Assembly: GCA_028752905.1 (NCBI GenBank)
Contig: JAQNBH010000007.1
Location: 46,113,526-46,177,525, forward strand
Direction of reading: 5' to 3'
DNA: 64,000 nucleotides
From: Cladorhizidae sp. MBARI D1340-BT2
Lineage: Eukaryota > Porifera > Demospongiae > Poecilosclerida > Cladorhizidae
This document shows, piece after piece, positions 19,489 through 32,978 of the stretch. The notes beneath the pieces were generated by a model. The model was not told where the DNA came from. It saw only the letters and a list, made by a program, of their open reading frames with translations, and ran no database searches. The position numbers and the translations under genes are program-made. Position 1 is the first letter of the stretch, and every line of letters starts with the position of its first letter.

Positions 19489-20320
19489 TATAACCTGCAG
19501 TAGTATGGTCAGGCTATAGGAAGCACAGGCTATAACCTGCACTACTATGGTCAGGCTATAGGAAGCACAGGCTATAACCTGCACTAGTATGGTCAGGCTA
19601 TAGGAAGCACAGGCTATAACCTGCAGTAGTATGGTCAGGCTATAGGAAGCACAGGCTATAACCTGCACTACTATGGTCAGGCTATAGGAAGCACAGGCTA
19701 TAACCTGCAGTAGTATGGTCAGGCTCTAGGAAGCACAGGCTATAATCTGCAGTAGTATGGTCAGGCTATAGGAAGCACAGGCTATAACCTGCAGTAGTAT
19801 GGTCAGGCTATAGGAAGCACAGGCTATAACCTGCACTACTATGGTCAGGCTATAGGAAGCACAGGCTATAACCTGCAGTAGTATGGTCAGGCTATAGGAA
19901 GCACAGGCTATAACCTGCACTAGTATGGTTGGGCTATAGGAAGCACAGGCTATAACCTGCAGTAGTATGGTCAGGCTATAGGAAGCACAGGCTATAACCT
20001 GCACTACTATGGTCAGGCTATAGGAAGCACAGGCTATAACCTGCAGTAGTATGGTCAGGCTATAGGAAGCACAGGCTATAACCTGCAGTAGTATGGTCAG
20101 GCTATAGGAAGCACAGGCTATAACCTGCACTACTATGGTCAGGCTATAGTAAGCACAGGCTATAACCTGCACTAGTATGGTCAGGCTATAGGAAGCACAG
20201 GCTATAACCTGCACTACTATGGTCAGGCTATAGGAAGCACAGGCTATAACCTGCAGTAGTATGGTCAGGCTATAGGAAGCACAGGCTATAACCTGCAGTA
20301 GTATGGTCAGGCTATAGGCT
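19489..20320. repeat. C2: 42-bp minisatellite
   Basis: About 20 units. One unit near 19740 has taatctgc and one near 20150 has ctatagtaag, useful as position markers. Confidence 0.95.
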
Positions 20321-20729
20321 AACCTGCACTTGTAGAGGAGCAAGTTAAGGGGTCATCAAACATTAATGCTGCCCAGAGGAGCTAAGGTAAAGGGTCACAA
20401 ACCATTGATGCCACATGTAGAAGCTAAGGTAAAGGATCACCAACCATTGATGCCACAACACCTGTGTAGAAGAGCTACGGTAAAGGATCACCAAACATTG
20501 ATGTCATAACACCTGTGTAGAGGTGTAGAGCAGCTAAGGTAAGGAGTCGCCATCTGTTGATACTGCAACAAGACCTTTGATTACCCTCCTGTCATCTGAC
20601 CATGCTGCTTGGATGCCCTGCTGCTCAAGAGTCCAGTTATAAACAGAAACCAGGAGTCTAGTTTCAAACATTGATGATCATGCTTGAGGGATGGAGTGCA
20701 CCTGTGCTGCTGCTAGTATTCTAGCCTGA

Positions 20730-21343
20730 CATACCTGATGTATGCATACTCACTCTGTTGGCATACCTGATGTATGCATACTCACTCTGTTGGCATACCT
20801 GATGTATGCATACTCACTCTGTTGACATACCTGATGTAAGCATACTCACTCTGTTGGCATACCTGATGTAAGCATACTCGCTCTGTGGCATACTTGATGT
20901 AAGCATACTCACTCTGTTGACATACCTGATGTATGCATACTCACTCTGTTGGCATACCTGATGTATGCATACTCACTCTGTTGGCATACCTGATGTATGC
21001 ATACTCACTCTGTGGCATACCTGGTGTAAGCATACTCATACTCATTCTGTTGGCATACCTGTTGTAAGCATACTCACTCTGTGGCATACCTGATGTAAGC
21101 ATACTCACTCTGTTGGCATACCTGATGTAAGCATACTCACTCTGTTGACATACCTGATGTATGCATACTCACTCTGTGGCATACCTGATGTATGCATACT
21201 CACTCTGTTGGCATACCTGATGTAAGCATACTCACTCTGTTGACATACCTGATGTAAGCATACTCACTCTGTTGACATACCTGATGTATGCATACTTACT
21301 CTGTGGCATACCTGATGTAAGCATACTCACTCTGTTGGCATAC
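20730..21343. repeat. E2: 32-bp minisatellite
   Basis: About 19 units, including the marker unit with doubled catactcatact near 21030 and a rare tactcgctctgtgg unit near 20876 shared with E3. Confidence 0.95.
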
Positions 21344-21813
21344 GGGTCATTCCATGTCAAATCATCTAGGCCATTACACCACCCATCTCAAATTTTTTCC
21401 AGCCTCCAACCATGTCAAGATACATACATACATATATAGGTCAAATCCGAAATTTTAGCTCTCCATGAGGTCAGAAACACCGTTTTTCATAAATTCCAAA
21501 AAATTGGTCTTTTCACGTACTCAACGCCCACGCATTTACATCTCCGAGTGCCCATATCTCACTAAAATTGATGTAAATCAGGCAATTCTGGTCTCATTGG
21601 TCTAAAAGTTTTCACCTGGCATGTTTATGAACTGGGGAATCCGAATATCACACTTAGAAAGCTGTACAACTGATATAAAATCCACTTTATTAGTCACAAA
21701 GATCCATCGCGATAATATTCAGAACGTCTCAGCTAGACATCTTTGAGGCAGAAATGAACATAACCTCGGTGCCATGCAACCCAATTCAATGCTAGATTCC
21801 AAAAGTACATAGA

Positions 21814-22628
21814 GAGGATGTTCCATGACTTGGAAGAGGATGTTCCATGACTTAGAAGAGGATGTTCCATGACTTAGAAGAGGATGTTCCATGACTTAGA
21901 AGAGGATGTTCCATGACTTAGAAGAGGATGTTCCATGACTTAGAAGAGGATGTTCCATGACTTGGAAGAGGATGTTCCATGACTTGGAAGAGGATGTTCC
22001 ATGACTTGGAAGAGGATGTTCCATGACTTGGAAGAGGATGTTCCATGACTTGGAAGAGGATGTTCCATGACTTGGAAGAGGATGTTCCATGACTTGGAAG
22101 GGGATGTTCCATGACTTGGAAGGGGATGTTCCATGACTTAGAAGAGGATGATCCATGACTTAGAAGAGGATGTTCCATGACTTAGAAGAGGATGTTCCAT
22201 GACTTAGAGAGGATGTTCCATGACTTAGAAGAGGATGTTCCATGACTTAGTAGAGGATGTTCCATGACTTGGAAGAGGATGTTCCATGACTTGGAAGAGG
22301 ATGTTCCATGACTTAGAAGAGGATGTTCCATGACTTAGAGAGGATGTTCCATGACTTAGAAGAGGATGTTCCATGACTTGGAAGAGGATGTTCCATGACT
22401 TGGAAGAGGATGTTCCATGACTTGGAAGAGGATGTTCCATGACTTGGAAGAGGATGTTCCATGACTTGGAAGAGGATGTTCCATGACTTGGAAGGGGATG
22501 TTCCATGACTTGGAAGGGGATGTTCGATGACTTGGAAGGGGATGTTCCATGACTTGGAAGAGGATGTTCCATGACTTGGAAGGGGATGTTCCATGACTTG
22601 GAAGGGGATGTTCCATGACTTGGAAGAG
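21814..22628. repeat. G2: 22-bp minisatellite
   Basis: About 37 units. Two units lacking aa (cttagagaggatg) near 22205 and 22335 recur in G3 and G4, as does the run of gaagggg units near the right end. Confidence 0.95.
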
Positions 22629-22706
22629 GGCAATCTAATCAGCATTATATTCTATATTAAAATTATAGCACACCTTATAGCATTACTGGTTGTCATAGCA
22701 AGCCTG

Positions 22707-23456
22707 GCAGGATGTGTGACTTCCTGAGCTCTACATGATGTGTGACTTCCTGAGCTCTATGAGCACGTGCAGGATGTGTGACTTCCTGAGCTCTATGAGC
22801 ACATGCTGGATGTGTGACTTCCTGAGATCTATGAGCACGTGCAGGATGTGTGACTTCCTGAGCTCATGCAGGATGTGTGACTTCCTTAGCTCTGCAGGAT
22901 GTGTGACTTCCTGAGCTCTATGAGCACGTGCAGGATGTGTGACTTCCTTAGCTCTATGAGCACATGCAGGATGTGTGACTTCCTGAGCTCTATGAGCACG
23001 TGCAGGATGTGTGACTTCCTGAGCTCTATGAGCACATGCAGGATGTGTGACTTCCTGAGCTCTATGAGCACGTGCAGGATGTGTGACTTCCTGAACTCAT
23101 GCAGGATGTGTGACTTCCTGAGCTCTATGAGCACGTGCAGGATGTGTGACTTCCTGAGCTCTATGAGCACATGCAGGATGTGTGACTTCCTGAGCTCTAT
23201 GAGCACGTGCAGGATGTGTGACTTCCTGAGCTCATTGAGCACGTGCAGGATGTGTGACTTCCTGAGCTCTATGAGCACGTGCAGGATGTGTGACTTCCTG
23301 AGCTCTATGAGCACGTGCAGGATGTGTGACTTCCTGAGCTCTATGAGCACGTGCAGGGTGTGTGACTTCCTGAGCTCTATGAGCATGTGCAGGATGTGTG
23401 ACTTCCTGAGCTCTATGAGCATGTGCAGGATGTGTGACTTCCTGAGCTCTATGAGC
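22707..23456. repeat. A3: 36-bp minisatellite
   Basis: About 21 units. Markers ccttagctctgcagg near 22884 and ctgaactcatgcagg near 23092; the latter recurs in A5 but reads ctgagctcatg in A4. Confidence 0.95.
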
Positions 23457-23856
23457 GTATAAGCTTGACTAGCACGTGCAGATTGATATAGTGCATTTCC
23501 CCCGCCTCTATCCAATTGCCGTGGATGTGCCGTGGATGTAGCTTAGCTATGGACTTTTTGGACTTTTAGGATTAAGAACATTTTGGGGTGTGTGCCTAAA
23601 TGTCTACGCAATCTTTTTATTGAAACAAGCACACCTTACCTAGTCCATGCTACACCTTACCTAGTCCATACTGTACCTTACCTAATCCATGCTATATCTT
23701 ACCTAATCCATCCATGAGTGTTAAAAACAATAATTTCTATTATATTATAATAAAAACTAACAGCCTAACTAGTTGTGGTAGCTAGTGTGGCTATAGTTAT
23801 GACAGCTAGCAAGATTATAGCTATTCACTATGACTAGGGCTAGGGCTAGGGATATG

Positions 23857-24394
23857 TATAACCTGCAGTAGTATGGTCAGGCTATAGGAAGCACAGGCTA
23901 TAACCTGCACTACTATGGTCAGGCTATAGGAAGCACAGGCTATAACCTGCACTAGTATGGTCAGGCTATAGGAAGCACAGGCTATAACCTGCAGTAGTAT
24001 GGTCAGGCTATAGGAAGCACAGGCTATAACCTGCACTACTATGGTCAGGCTATAGGAAGCACAGGCTATAACCTGCAGTAGTATGGTCAGGCTATAGGAA
24101 GCACAGGCTATAACCTGCAGTAGTATGGTCAGGCTATAGGAAGCACAGGCTATAACCTGCAGTAGTGTGGTCAGGCTATAGGAAGCACAGGCTATAACCT
24201 GCAGTAGTATGGTAAGGCTATAGGAAGCACAGGCTATAACCTGCACTAGTATGGTCAGGCTATAGGAAGCACAGGATACAACCTGCACTACTATGGTCAG
24301 GCTATAGGAAGCACAGGCTATAACCTGCAGTAGTATGGTCAGGCTATAGGAAGCACAGGCTATAACCTGCAGTAGTATGGTCAGGCTATAGGCT
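23857..24394. repeat. C3: 42-bp minisatellite
   Basis: About 13 units. Marker variants: gtagtgtggtcag near 24164, ggtaaggctata near 24211 and aggatacaacc near 24272. Confidence 0.95.
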
Positions 24395-24803
24395 AACCTG
24401 CACTTGTAGAGGAGCAAGTTAAGGGGTCATCAAACATTAATGCTGCCCAGAGGAGCTAAGGTAAAGGGTCACCAACCATTGATGCCACATGTAGAAGCTA
24501 AGGTAAAGGATCACCAACCATTGATGCCACAACACCTGTGTAGAAGAGCTACGGTAAAGGATCACCAAACATTGATGTCATAACACCTGTGTAGAGGTGT
24601 AGAGCAGCTAAGGTAAGGAGTCGCCATCTGTTGATACTGCAACAAGACCTTTGATTACCCTCCTGTCATCTGACCATGCTGCTTGGATGCCCTGCTGCTC
24701 AAGAGTTCAGTTATAAACAGAAACCAGGAGTCTAGTTTCAAACATTGATGATCATGCTTGAGGGATGGAGTGCACCTGTGCTGCTGCTAGTATTCTAGCC
24801 TGA

Positions 24804-25385
24804 CATACCTGATGTATGCATACTCACTCTGTTGGCATACCTGATGTATGCATACTCACTCTGTTGACATACCTGATGTAAGCATACTCACTCTGTTGGC
24901 ATACCTGATGTAAGCATACTCGCTCTGTGGCATACCTTATGTAAGCATACTCACTCTGTTGACATACCTGATGTATGCATACTCACTCTGTTGGCATACC
25001 TGATGTATGCATACTCACTCTGTTGGCATACCTGATGTATGCATACTCACTCTGTGGCATACCTGATGTAAGCATACTCATACTCACTCTGTTGACATAC
25101 CTGTTGTAAGCATACTCACTCTGTGGCATACCTGATGTAAGCATACTCACTCTGTTGGCATACCTGATGTAAGCATACTCACTCTGTTGACATACCTGAT
25201 GTATGCATACTCACTCTGTGGCATACCTGATGTATGCATACTCACTCTGTTGGCATACCTGATGTAAGCATACTCACTCTGTTGACATACCTGATGTAAG
25301 CATACTCACTCTGTTGACATACCTGATGTATGCATACTCACTCTGTGGCATACCTGATGTAAGCATACTCACTCTGTTGGCATAC
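24804..25385. repeat. E3: 32-bp minisatellite
   Basis: About 18 units, with one fewer early unit than E2 but the same later variant order, including the doubled catactcatact unit near 25075. Confidence 0.95.
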
Positions 25386-25855
25386 GGGTCATTCCATGTC
25401 AAATCATCTAGGCCATTACACCACCCATCTCAAATTTTTTCCAGCCTCCAACCATGTCAAGATACATACATACATATATAGGTCAAATCCGAAATTTTAG
25501 CTCTCCATGAGGTCAGGAACACCGTTTTTCATAAATTCCAAAAAATTGGTCTTTTCACGTACTCAACGCCCACGCATTTACATCTCCGAGTGCCCATATC
25601 TCACTAAAATTGATGTAAATCAGGCAATTCTGGTCTCATTGGTCTAAAAGTTTTCACCTGGCATGTTTATGAACTGGGGAATCCGAATATCATACTTAGA
25701 AAGCTGTACAACTGATATAAAATCCACTTTATTAGTCACAAAGATCCATCGCGATAATATTCAGAACGTCTCCGCTAGACATCTTTGAGGCAGAAATGAA
25801 CATAACCTTGGTGCCATGCAACCCAATTCAATGCTAGATTCCAAAAGTACATAGA

Positions 25856-26670
25856 GAGGATGTTCCATGACTTGGAAGAGGATGTTCCATGACTTAGAAG
25901 AGGATGTTCCATGACTTAGAAGAGGATGTTCCATGACTTAGAAGAGGATGTTCCATGACTTAGAAGAGGATGTTCCATGACTTGGAAGAGGATGTTCCAT
26001 GACTTGGAAGAGGATGTTCCATGACTTGGAAGAGGATGTTCCATGACTTGGAAGAGGATGTTCCATGACTTGGAAGAGGATGTTCCATGACTTGGAAGAG
26101 GATGTTCCATGACTTGGAAGAGGATGTTCCATGACTTGGAAGGGGATGTTCCATGACTTGGAAGGGGATGTTCCATGACTTGGAAGGGGATGTTCCATGA
26201 CTTAGAAGAGGATGTTCCATGACTTAGAAGAGGATGTTCCATGACTTAGAAGAGGATGTGCCATGACTTAGAGAGGATGTTCCATGACTTAGAAGAGGAT
26301 GTTCCATGACTTAGAAGAGGATGTTCCATGACTTGGAAGAGGATGTTCCATGACTTGGAAGAGGATGTTCATGACTTAGAAGAGGATGTTCCATGACTTA
26401 GAGAGGATGTTCCATGACTTAGAAGAGGATGTTCCATGACTTGGAAGAGGATGTTCCATGACTTGGAAGAGGATGTTCCATGACTTGGAAGAGGATGTTC
26501 CATGACTTGGAAGAGGATGTTCCATGACTTGGAAGGGGATGTTCCATGACTTGGAAGGGGATGTTCCATGACTTGGAAGGGGATGTTCCATGACTTGGAA
26601 GAGGATGTTCCATGACTTGGAAGGGGATGTTCCATGACTTGGAAGGGGATGTTCCATGACTTGGAAGAGG
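25856..26670. repeat. G3: 22-bp minisatellite
   Basis: About 37 units in nearly the same variant order as G2. One unit has gtgccatgac (26259) and one lacks a base (gttcatgac, 26370). Confidence 0.95.
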
Positions 26671-26748
26671 GCAATCTAATCAGCATTATATTCTATATTA
26701 AAATTATAGCACACCTTATAGCCATTACTGGTTGTCATAGCAAGCCTG

Positions 26749-27498
26749 GCAGGATGTGTGACTTCCTGAGCTCTACAGGATGTGTGACTACCTGAGCTCT
26801 ATGAGCACGTGCAGGATGTGTGACTTCCTGAGCTCTATGAGCACATGCTGGATGTGTGACTTCCTGAGATCTATGAGCACGTGCAGGATGTGTGACTTCC
26901 TGAGCTCATGCAGGATGTGTGACTTCCTTAGCTCTGCAGGATGTGTGACTTCCTGAGCTCTATGAGCACGTGCAGGATGTGTGACTTCCTTAGCTCTATG
27001 AGCACATGCAGGATGTGTGACTTCCTGAGCTCTATGAGCATGTGCAGGATGTGTGACTTCCTGAGCTCTATGAGCACATGCAGGATGTGTGACTTCCTGA
27101 GCTCTATGAGCACGTGCAGGATGTGTGACTTCCTGAGCTCATGCAGGATGTGTGACTTCCTTAGCTCTATGAGCACGTGCAGGATGTGTGACTTCCTGAG
27201 CTCTATGAGCACATGCAGGATGTGTGACTTCCTGAGCTCTATGAGCACGTGCAGGATGTGTGACTTCCTAAGCTCATTGAGCACGTGCAGGATGTGTGAC
27301 TTCCTGAGCTCTATGAGCACGTGCAGGATGTGTGACTTCCTGAGCTCTATGAGCACGTGCAGGATGTGTGACTTCCTGAGCTCTATGATCACGTGCAGGG
27401 TGTGTGACTTCCTGAGCTCTATGAGCACGTGCAGAATGTGTGACTTCCTGAGCTCTATGAGCATGTGCAGGATGTGTGACTTCCTGAGCTCTATGAGC
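26749..27498. repeat. A4: 36-bp minisatellite
   Basis: About 21 units in the same order as A3, with private changes such as gatcacgtgcaggg near 27388 and gcagaatgtg near 27431. Confidence 0.95.
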
Positions 27499-27856
27499 GT
27501 ATAAGCTTGACTAGCACGTGCAGATTGATATAGTGCATTTCCCCCGCCTCTATCCAATTGCCGTGGATGTAGCTTAGCTATGGACTTTTAGGATTAAGAA
27601 CATTTTGGGGTGTGTGCCTAAATGTCTACGCAATCTTTTTATTGAAACAAGCACACCTTACCTAGTCCATGCTACACCTTACCTAGTCCATACTGTACCT
27701 TACCTAATCCATCCATGAGAGTTAAAAACAATAATTTCTATTATATTATAATAAAAACTAACAGCCTAACTAGTTGTGGTAGCTAGTGTGGCTATAGTTA
27801 TGACAGCTAGCAAGATTATAGCTATTCACTATGACTAGGGCTAGGGCTAGGGATAT

Positions 27857-28226
27857 GTATAACCTGCAGTAGTATGGTCAGGCTATAGGAAGCACAGGCT
27901 ATAACCCGCACTACTATGGTCAGGCTATAGGAAGCACAGGCTATAACCTGCACTACTATGGTCAGGCTATAGGAAGCACAGGCTATAACCTGCAGTAGTA
28001 TGGTCAGGCTATAGGAAGCACAGGCTATAACCTGCACTACTATGGTCAGGCTATAGGAAGCACAGGCTATAACCTGCAGTAGTATGGTCAGGCTATAGGA
28101 AGCACAGGCTATAACCTGCAGTAGTATGGTCAGGCTATAGGAAGCACAGGCTATAACCTGCAGTAGTATGGTCAGGCTATAGGAAGCACAGGCTATAACC
28201 TGCAGTAGTATGGTCAGGCTATAGGC
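27857..28226. repeat. C4: 42-bp minisatellite
   Basis: About nine units. Marker ataacccgcac near 27901. Confidence 0.95.
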
Positions 28227-28741
28227 TAACCTGCACTTGTAGAGGAGCAAGTTAAGGGGTCATCAAACATTAATGCTGCCCAGAGGAGCTAAGGTAAAGG
28301 GTCACCAACCATTGATGCCACATGTAGAAGAGCTAAGGTAAAGGATCACCAACCATTGATGCCACAACACCTGTGTAGATCACCAACCATTGATGCCACA
28401 ACACCTGTGTAGATCACCAACCATTGATGCCACAACACCTGTGTAGATCACCAACCATTGATGCCACATGTAGAAGAGCTACGGTAAAGGATCACCAAAC
28501 ATTGATGTCATAACACCTGTGTAGAGGTGTAGAGCAGCTAAGGTAAGGAGTCGCCATCTGTTGATACTGCAACAAGACCTTTGATTTTCTCCTGTCATCT
28601 GACCATGCTGCTTGGATCTTAGCATTGCCCTTCTGCTCAAGAGACCAGTTATAAACAGAAACCAGGAGTCTAGTTTCAAACATTGATGATCATGCTTGAG
28701 GGATGGAGTGCACCTGTGCTGCTGCTAGTATTCTAGCCTGA

Positions 28742-29227
28742 CATACCTGATGTATGCATACTCACTCTGTTGGCATACCTGATGTATGCATACTCACTCT
28801 GTTAGCATACCTGATGTATGCATACTCACTCTGTGGCATACCTGATGTAAGCATACTCATACTCACTCTGTTGGCATACCTGTTGTAAGCATACTCACTC
28901 TGTGGCATACCTGATGTATGCATACTCACTCTGTTGGCATACCTGATGTATGCATACTCACTCTGTGGCATACCTGATGTAAGCATACTCACTCTGTTGG
29001 CATACCTGATGTAAGCATACTCACTCTGTTGACATACCTGATGTATGCATACTCACTCTGTGGCATACCTGATGTATGCATACTCACTCTGTTGGCATAC
29101 CTGATGTAAGCATACTCACTCTGTTGACATACCTGATGTAAGCATACTCAGTCTGTTGACATACCTGATGTATGCATACTTACTCTGTGGCATACCTGAT
29201 GTAAGCATACTCACTCTGTTGGCATAC
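28742..29227. repeat. E4: 32-bp minisatellite
   Basis: About 15 units. The first half resembles E1 (gttagcatacc marker near 28802), the second half E2/E3, suggesting exchange between units. Confidence 0.95.
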
Positions 29228-29696
29228 GGGTCATTCCATGTCAAATCATCTAGGCCATTACACCACCCACCTCAAATTTTTTCCAGCCTCCAACCATGTC
29301 AAGATACATACATACATATATAGGTCAAATCCGAAATTTTAGCTCTCCATGACGTCAGGAACACCGTTTTTCATAAATTCCAAAAAATTGGTCTTTTCAC
29401 GTACTCAACGCCCACGCATTTACATCTCCGAGTGCCCATATCTCACTAGAATTGATGTAAATCAGGCAATTCTGGTCTCATTGGTCTAAAAGTTTCACCT
29501 GGCATGTTTATGAACTGGGGAATCCGAATATCACACTTAGAAAGCTGTACAACTGATATAAAATCCACTTTATTAGTCACAAAGATCCATCGCGATAATA
29601 TTCAGAACGTCTCCGCTAGACATCTTTGAGGCAGAAATGAACATAACCTCGGTGCCATGCAACCCAATTCAATGCTAGATTCCAAAAGTACATAGA

Positions 29697-30401
29697 GAGG
29701 ATGTTCCATGACTTGGAAGAGGATGTTCCATGACTTAGAAGAGGATGTTCCATGACTTAGAAGAGGATGTTCCATGACTTAGAAGAGGATGTTCCATGAC
29801 TTAGAAGAGGATGTTCCATGACTTGGAAGAGGATGTTCCATGACTTGGAAGAGGATGTTCCATGACTTGGAAGAGGATGTTCCATGACTTGGAAGAGGAT
29901 GTTCCATGACTTGGAAGAGGATGTTCCATGACTTGGAAGGGGATGTTCCATGACTTGGAAGGGGATGTTCCATGACTTAGAAGAGGATGTTCCATGACTT
30001 AGAGAGGATGTTCCATGACTTAGAAGAGGATGTTCCATGACTTAGAAGAGGATGTTCCATGACTTGGAAGAGGATGTTCCATGACTTGGAAGAGGATGTT
30101 CCATGACTTAGAAGAGGATGTTCCATGACTTAGAGAGGATGTTCCATGACTTAGAAGAGGATGTTCCATGACTTGGAAGAGGATGTTCCATGACTTGGAA
30201 GAGGATGTTCCATGACTTGGAAGAGGATGTTCCATGACTTGGAAGATGATGTTCCATGACTTGGAAGGGGATGTTCCATGACTTGGAAGGGGATGTTCCA
30301 TGACTTGGAAGGGGATGTTCCATGACTTGGAAGAGGATGTTCCATGACTTGGAAGGGGATGTTCCATGACTTGGAAGGGGATGTTCCATGACTTGGAAGA
30401 A
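29697..30401. repeat. G4: 22-bp minisatellite
   Basis: About 32 units. Shares both cttagagaggatg markers and the gaagggg run with G2 and G3; the last unit reads gaagaaggc. Confidence 0.95.
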
Positions 30402-30480
30402 GGCAATCTAATCAGCATTATATTCTATATTAAAATTATAGCACACCTTATAGCCATTACTGGTTGTCATAGCAAGCCTG

Positions 30481-31230
30481 GCAGGATGTGTGACTTCCTG
30501 AGCTCTACAGGATGTGTGACTTCCTGAGCTCTATGAGCACGTGCAGGATGTGTGACTTCCTGAGCTCTATGAGCACATGCTGGATGTGTGACTTCCTGAG
30601 CTCTATGAGCACGTGCAGGATGTGTGACTTCCTGAGCTCATGCAGGATGTGTGACTTCCTTAGCTCTGCAGGATGTGTGACTTCCTGAGCTCTATGAGCA
30701 CGTGCAGGATGTGTGACTTCCTTAGCTCTATGAGCACATGCAGGATGTGTGACTTCCTGAGCTCTATGAGCACGTGCAGGATGTGTGACTTCCTGAGCTC
30801 TATGAGCACATGCAGGATGTGTGACTTCCTGAGCTCTATGAGCACGTGCAGGATGTGTGACTTCCTGAACTCATGCAGGATGTGTGACTTCCTGAGCTCT
30901 ATGAGCACGTGCAGGATGTGTGACTTCCTGAGCTCTATGAGCACATGCAGGATGTGTGACTTCCTGAGCTCTATGAGCACGTGCAGGATGTGTGACTTCC
31001 TGAGCTCATTGAGCACGTGCAGGATGTGTGACTTCCTGAGATCTATGAGCACGTGCAGGATGTGTGACTTCCTGAGCTCTATGAGCACGTGCAGGATGTG
31101 TGACTTCCTGAGCTCTATGAGCACGTGCAGGGTGTGTGACTTCCTGAGCTCTATGAGCACGTGCAGGATGTGTGACTTCCTGAGCTCTATGAGCATGTGC
31201 AGGATGTGTGACTTCCTGAGCTCTATGAGC
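30481..31230. repeat. A5: 36-bp minisatellite
   Basis: About 21 units in the A3/A4 order. ctgaactcatgcagg near 30866 links it to A3 more closely than to A4. Confidence 0.95.
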
Positions 31231-31610
31231 GTATAAGCTTGACTAGCACGTGCAGATTGATATAGTGCATTACCCCCGCCTCTATCCAATTGCCGTGGAT
31301 GTAGCTTAGCTATGGACTTTTAGGATTAAGAACATTTTGGGGGGTGTGCCTAAATGTCTACGCAATCTTTTTATTGAAACAAGCACACCTTACCTAGTCC
31401 ATGCTACACCTTACCTAGTCCATACTGTACCTTACCTAATCCATGCTATATCTTACCTAATCCAACCATGAGTGTTAAAAACAATAATTTCTATTATATT
31501 ATAATAAAAACTAACAGCCTAACCAGTTGTGGTAGCTAGTGTGGCTATAGTTATGACAGCTAGCAAGATTATAGCTATTCACTATGACTAGGGCTAGGGC
31601 TAGGGATATG

Positions 31611-31896
31611 TATAACCTGCAGTAGTATGGTCAGGCTATAGGAAGCACAGGCTATAACCTGCACTACTATGGTCAGGCTATAGGAAGCACAGGCTATAAC
31701 CTGCACTAGTATGGTCAGGCTATAGGAAGCACAGGCTATAACCTGCACTACTATGGTCAGGCTATAGGAAGCACAGGCTATAACCTGCAGTAGTATGGTC
31801 AGGCTATAGGAAGCACAGGCTATAACCTGCACTACTATGGTCAGGCTATAGGAAGCACAGGCTATAACCTGCAGTAGTATGCTCAGGCTATAGGCT
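31611..31896. repeat. C5: 42-bp minisatellite
   Basis: About seven units, the shortest complete C array; the last has tatgctcagg. Confidence 0.95.
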
Positions 31897-32297
31897 AACC
31901 TGCACTTGTAGAGGAGCAAGTTAAGGGGTCATCAAACATTAATGCTGCCCAGAGGAGCTAAGGTAAAGGGTCACCAACCATTGATGCCACAACACCTGTG
32001 TAGATCACCAACCATTGATGCCACAACACCTGTGTAGAAGAGCTACGGTAAAGGATCACCAAACATTGATGTCATAACACCTGTGTAGAGGTGTAGAGCA
32101 GCTAAGGTAAGGAGTCGCCATCTGTTGATACTGCAACAAGACCTTTGATTACCCTCCTGTCATCTGACCATGCTGCTTGGATGCCCTGCTGCTCAAGAGT
32201 CCAGTTATAAACAGAAACCAGGAGTCTAGTTTCAAACATTGATGATCATGCTTGAGGGATGGAGTGCACCTGTGCTGCTGCTAGTATTCTAGCCTGA

Positions 32298-32978
32298 CAT
32301 ACCTGATGTATGCATATCACTCTGTTGGAATACCTGATGTATGCATACTCACTCTGTTGGCATACCTGATGTATGCATACTCACTCTGTTGGCATACCTG
32401 ATGTATGCATACTCACTCTGTGGCATACCTGATGTAAGCATACTCATACTCACTCTGTTGGCATACCTGTTGTAAGCATACTCACTCTGTGGCATACCTG
32501 ATGTAAGCATACTCACTCTGTGGCATACCTGATGTATGCATACTCACTCTGTTGGCATACCTGATGTATGCATACTCACTCTGTTGGCATACCTGATGTA
32601 TGCATACTCACTCTGTTGGCATACCTGATGTATGCATACTCACTCTGTGGCATACCTGATGTAAGCATACTCATACTCACTCTGTTGGCATACCTGTTGT
32701 AAGCATACTCATTCTGTGGCATACCTGATGTAAGCATACTCACTCTGTTGGCATACCTGATGTAAGCATACTCACTCTGTTGACATACCTGATGTATGCA
32801 TACTCACTCTGTGGCATACCTCATGTATGCATACTCACTCTGTTGGCATACCTGATGTAAGCATACTCACTCTGTTGACATACCTGATGTATGCATACTC
32901 ACTCTGTTGACATACCTGATGTATGCATACTTACTCTGTGGCATACCTGATGTAAGCATACTCACTCTGTTGGCATAC
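32298..32978. repeat. E5: 32-bp minisatellite
   Basis: About 21 units. The doubled catactcatact marker occurs twice (near 32443 and 32670), so this array carries an internal duplication of about 230 bp. Confidence 0.95.

Larger units (their letters stand above)
17777..22706. repeat. Higher-order repeat unit 2
   Basis: A2 17777-19075, B 19076-19488, C2 19489-20320, D 20321-20729, E2 20730-21343, F 21344-21813, G2 21814-22628, H 22629-22706. The longest unit (4.9 kb). Its E and G arrays share variant order with units 3 and 4, so these units arose by copying a whole block. Confidence 0.93.
22707..26748. repeat. Higher-order repeat unit 3
   Basis: A3 22707-23456, B 23457-23856, C3 23857-24394, D 24395-24803, E3 24804-25385, F 25386-25855, G3 25856-26670, H 26671-26748. 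A3 starts with the same set of odd units as A4 and A5 (gctctacatgatg or gctctacaggatg, then atgctggatg, then ccttagctctgcagg). Confidence 0.93.
26749..30480. repeat. Higher-order repeat unit 4
   Basis: A4 26749-27498, B 27499-27856, C4 27857-28226, D 28227-28741, E4 28742-29227, F 29228-29696, G4 29697-30401, H 30402-30480. Spacer B here lacks one of the 20-bp cctaatccatgctat repeats. D has extra atcaccaaccattgatgcca copies, as in unit 1. Confidence 0.93.

Noticed and set aside
21814..22628. Several overlapping MEHPLPSHGTSSSKSWN frames as a protein family
   Set aside because: The same peptide appears in all three frames because 22 is not a multiple of three and the unit has no minus-strand stop. 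It is a repeat artefact.
28479..28683. Two short minus frames in spacer D of unit 4
   Set aside because: The corresponding spacers in other units do not keep them open, and no domain is visible.
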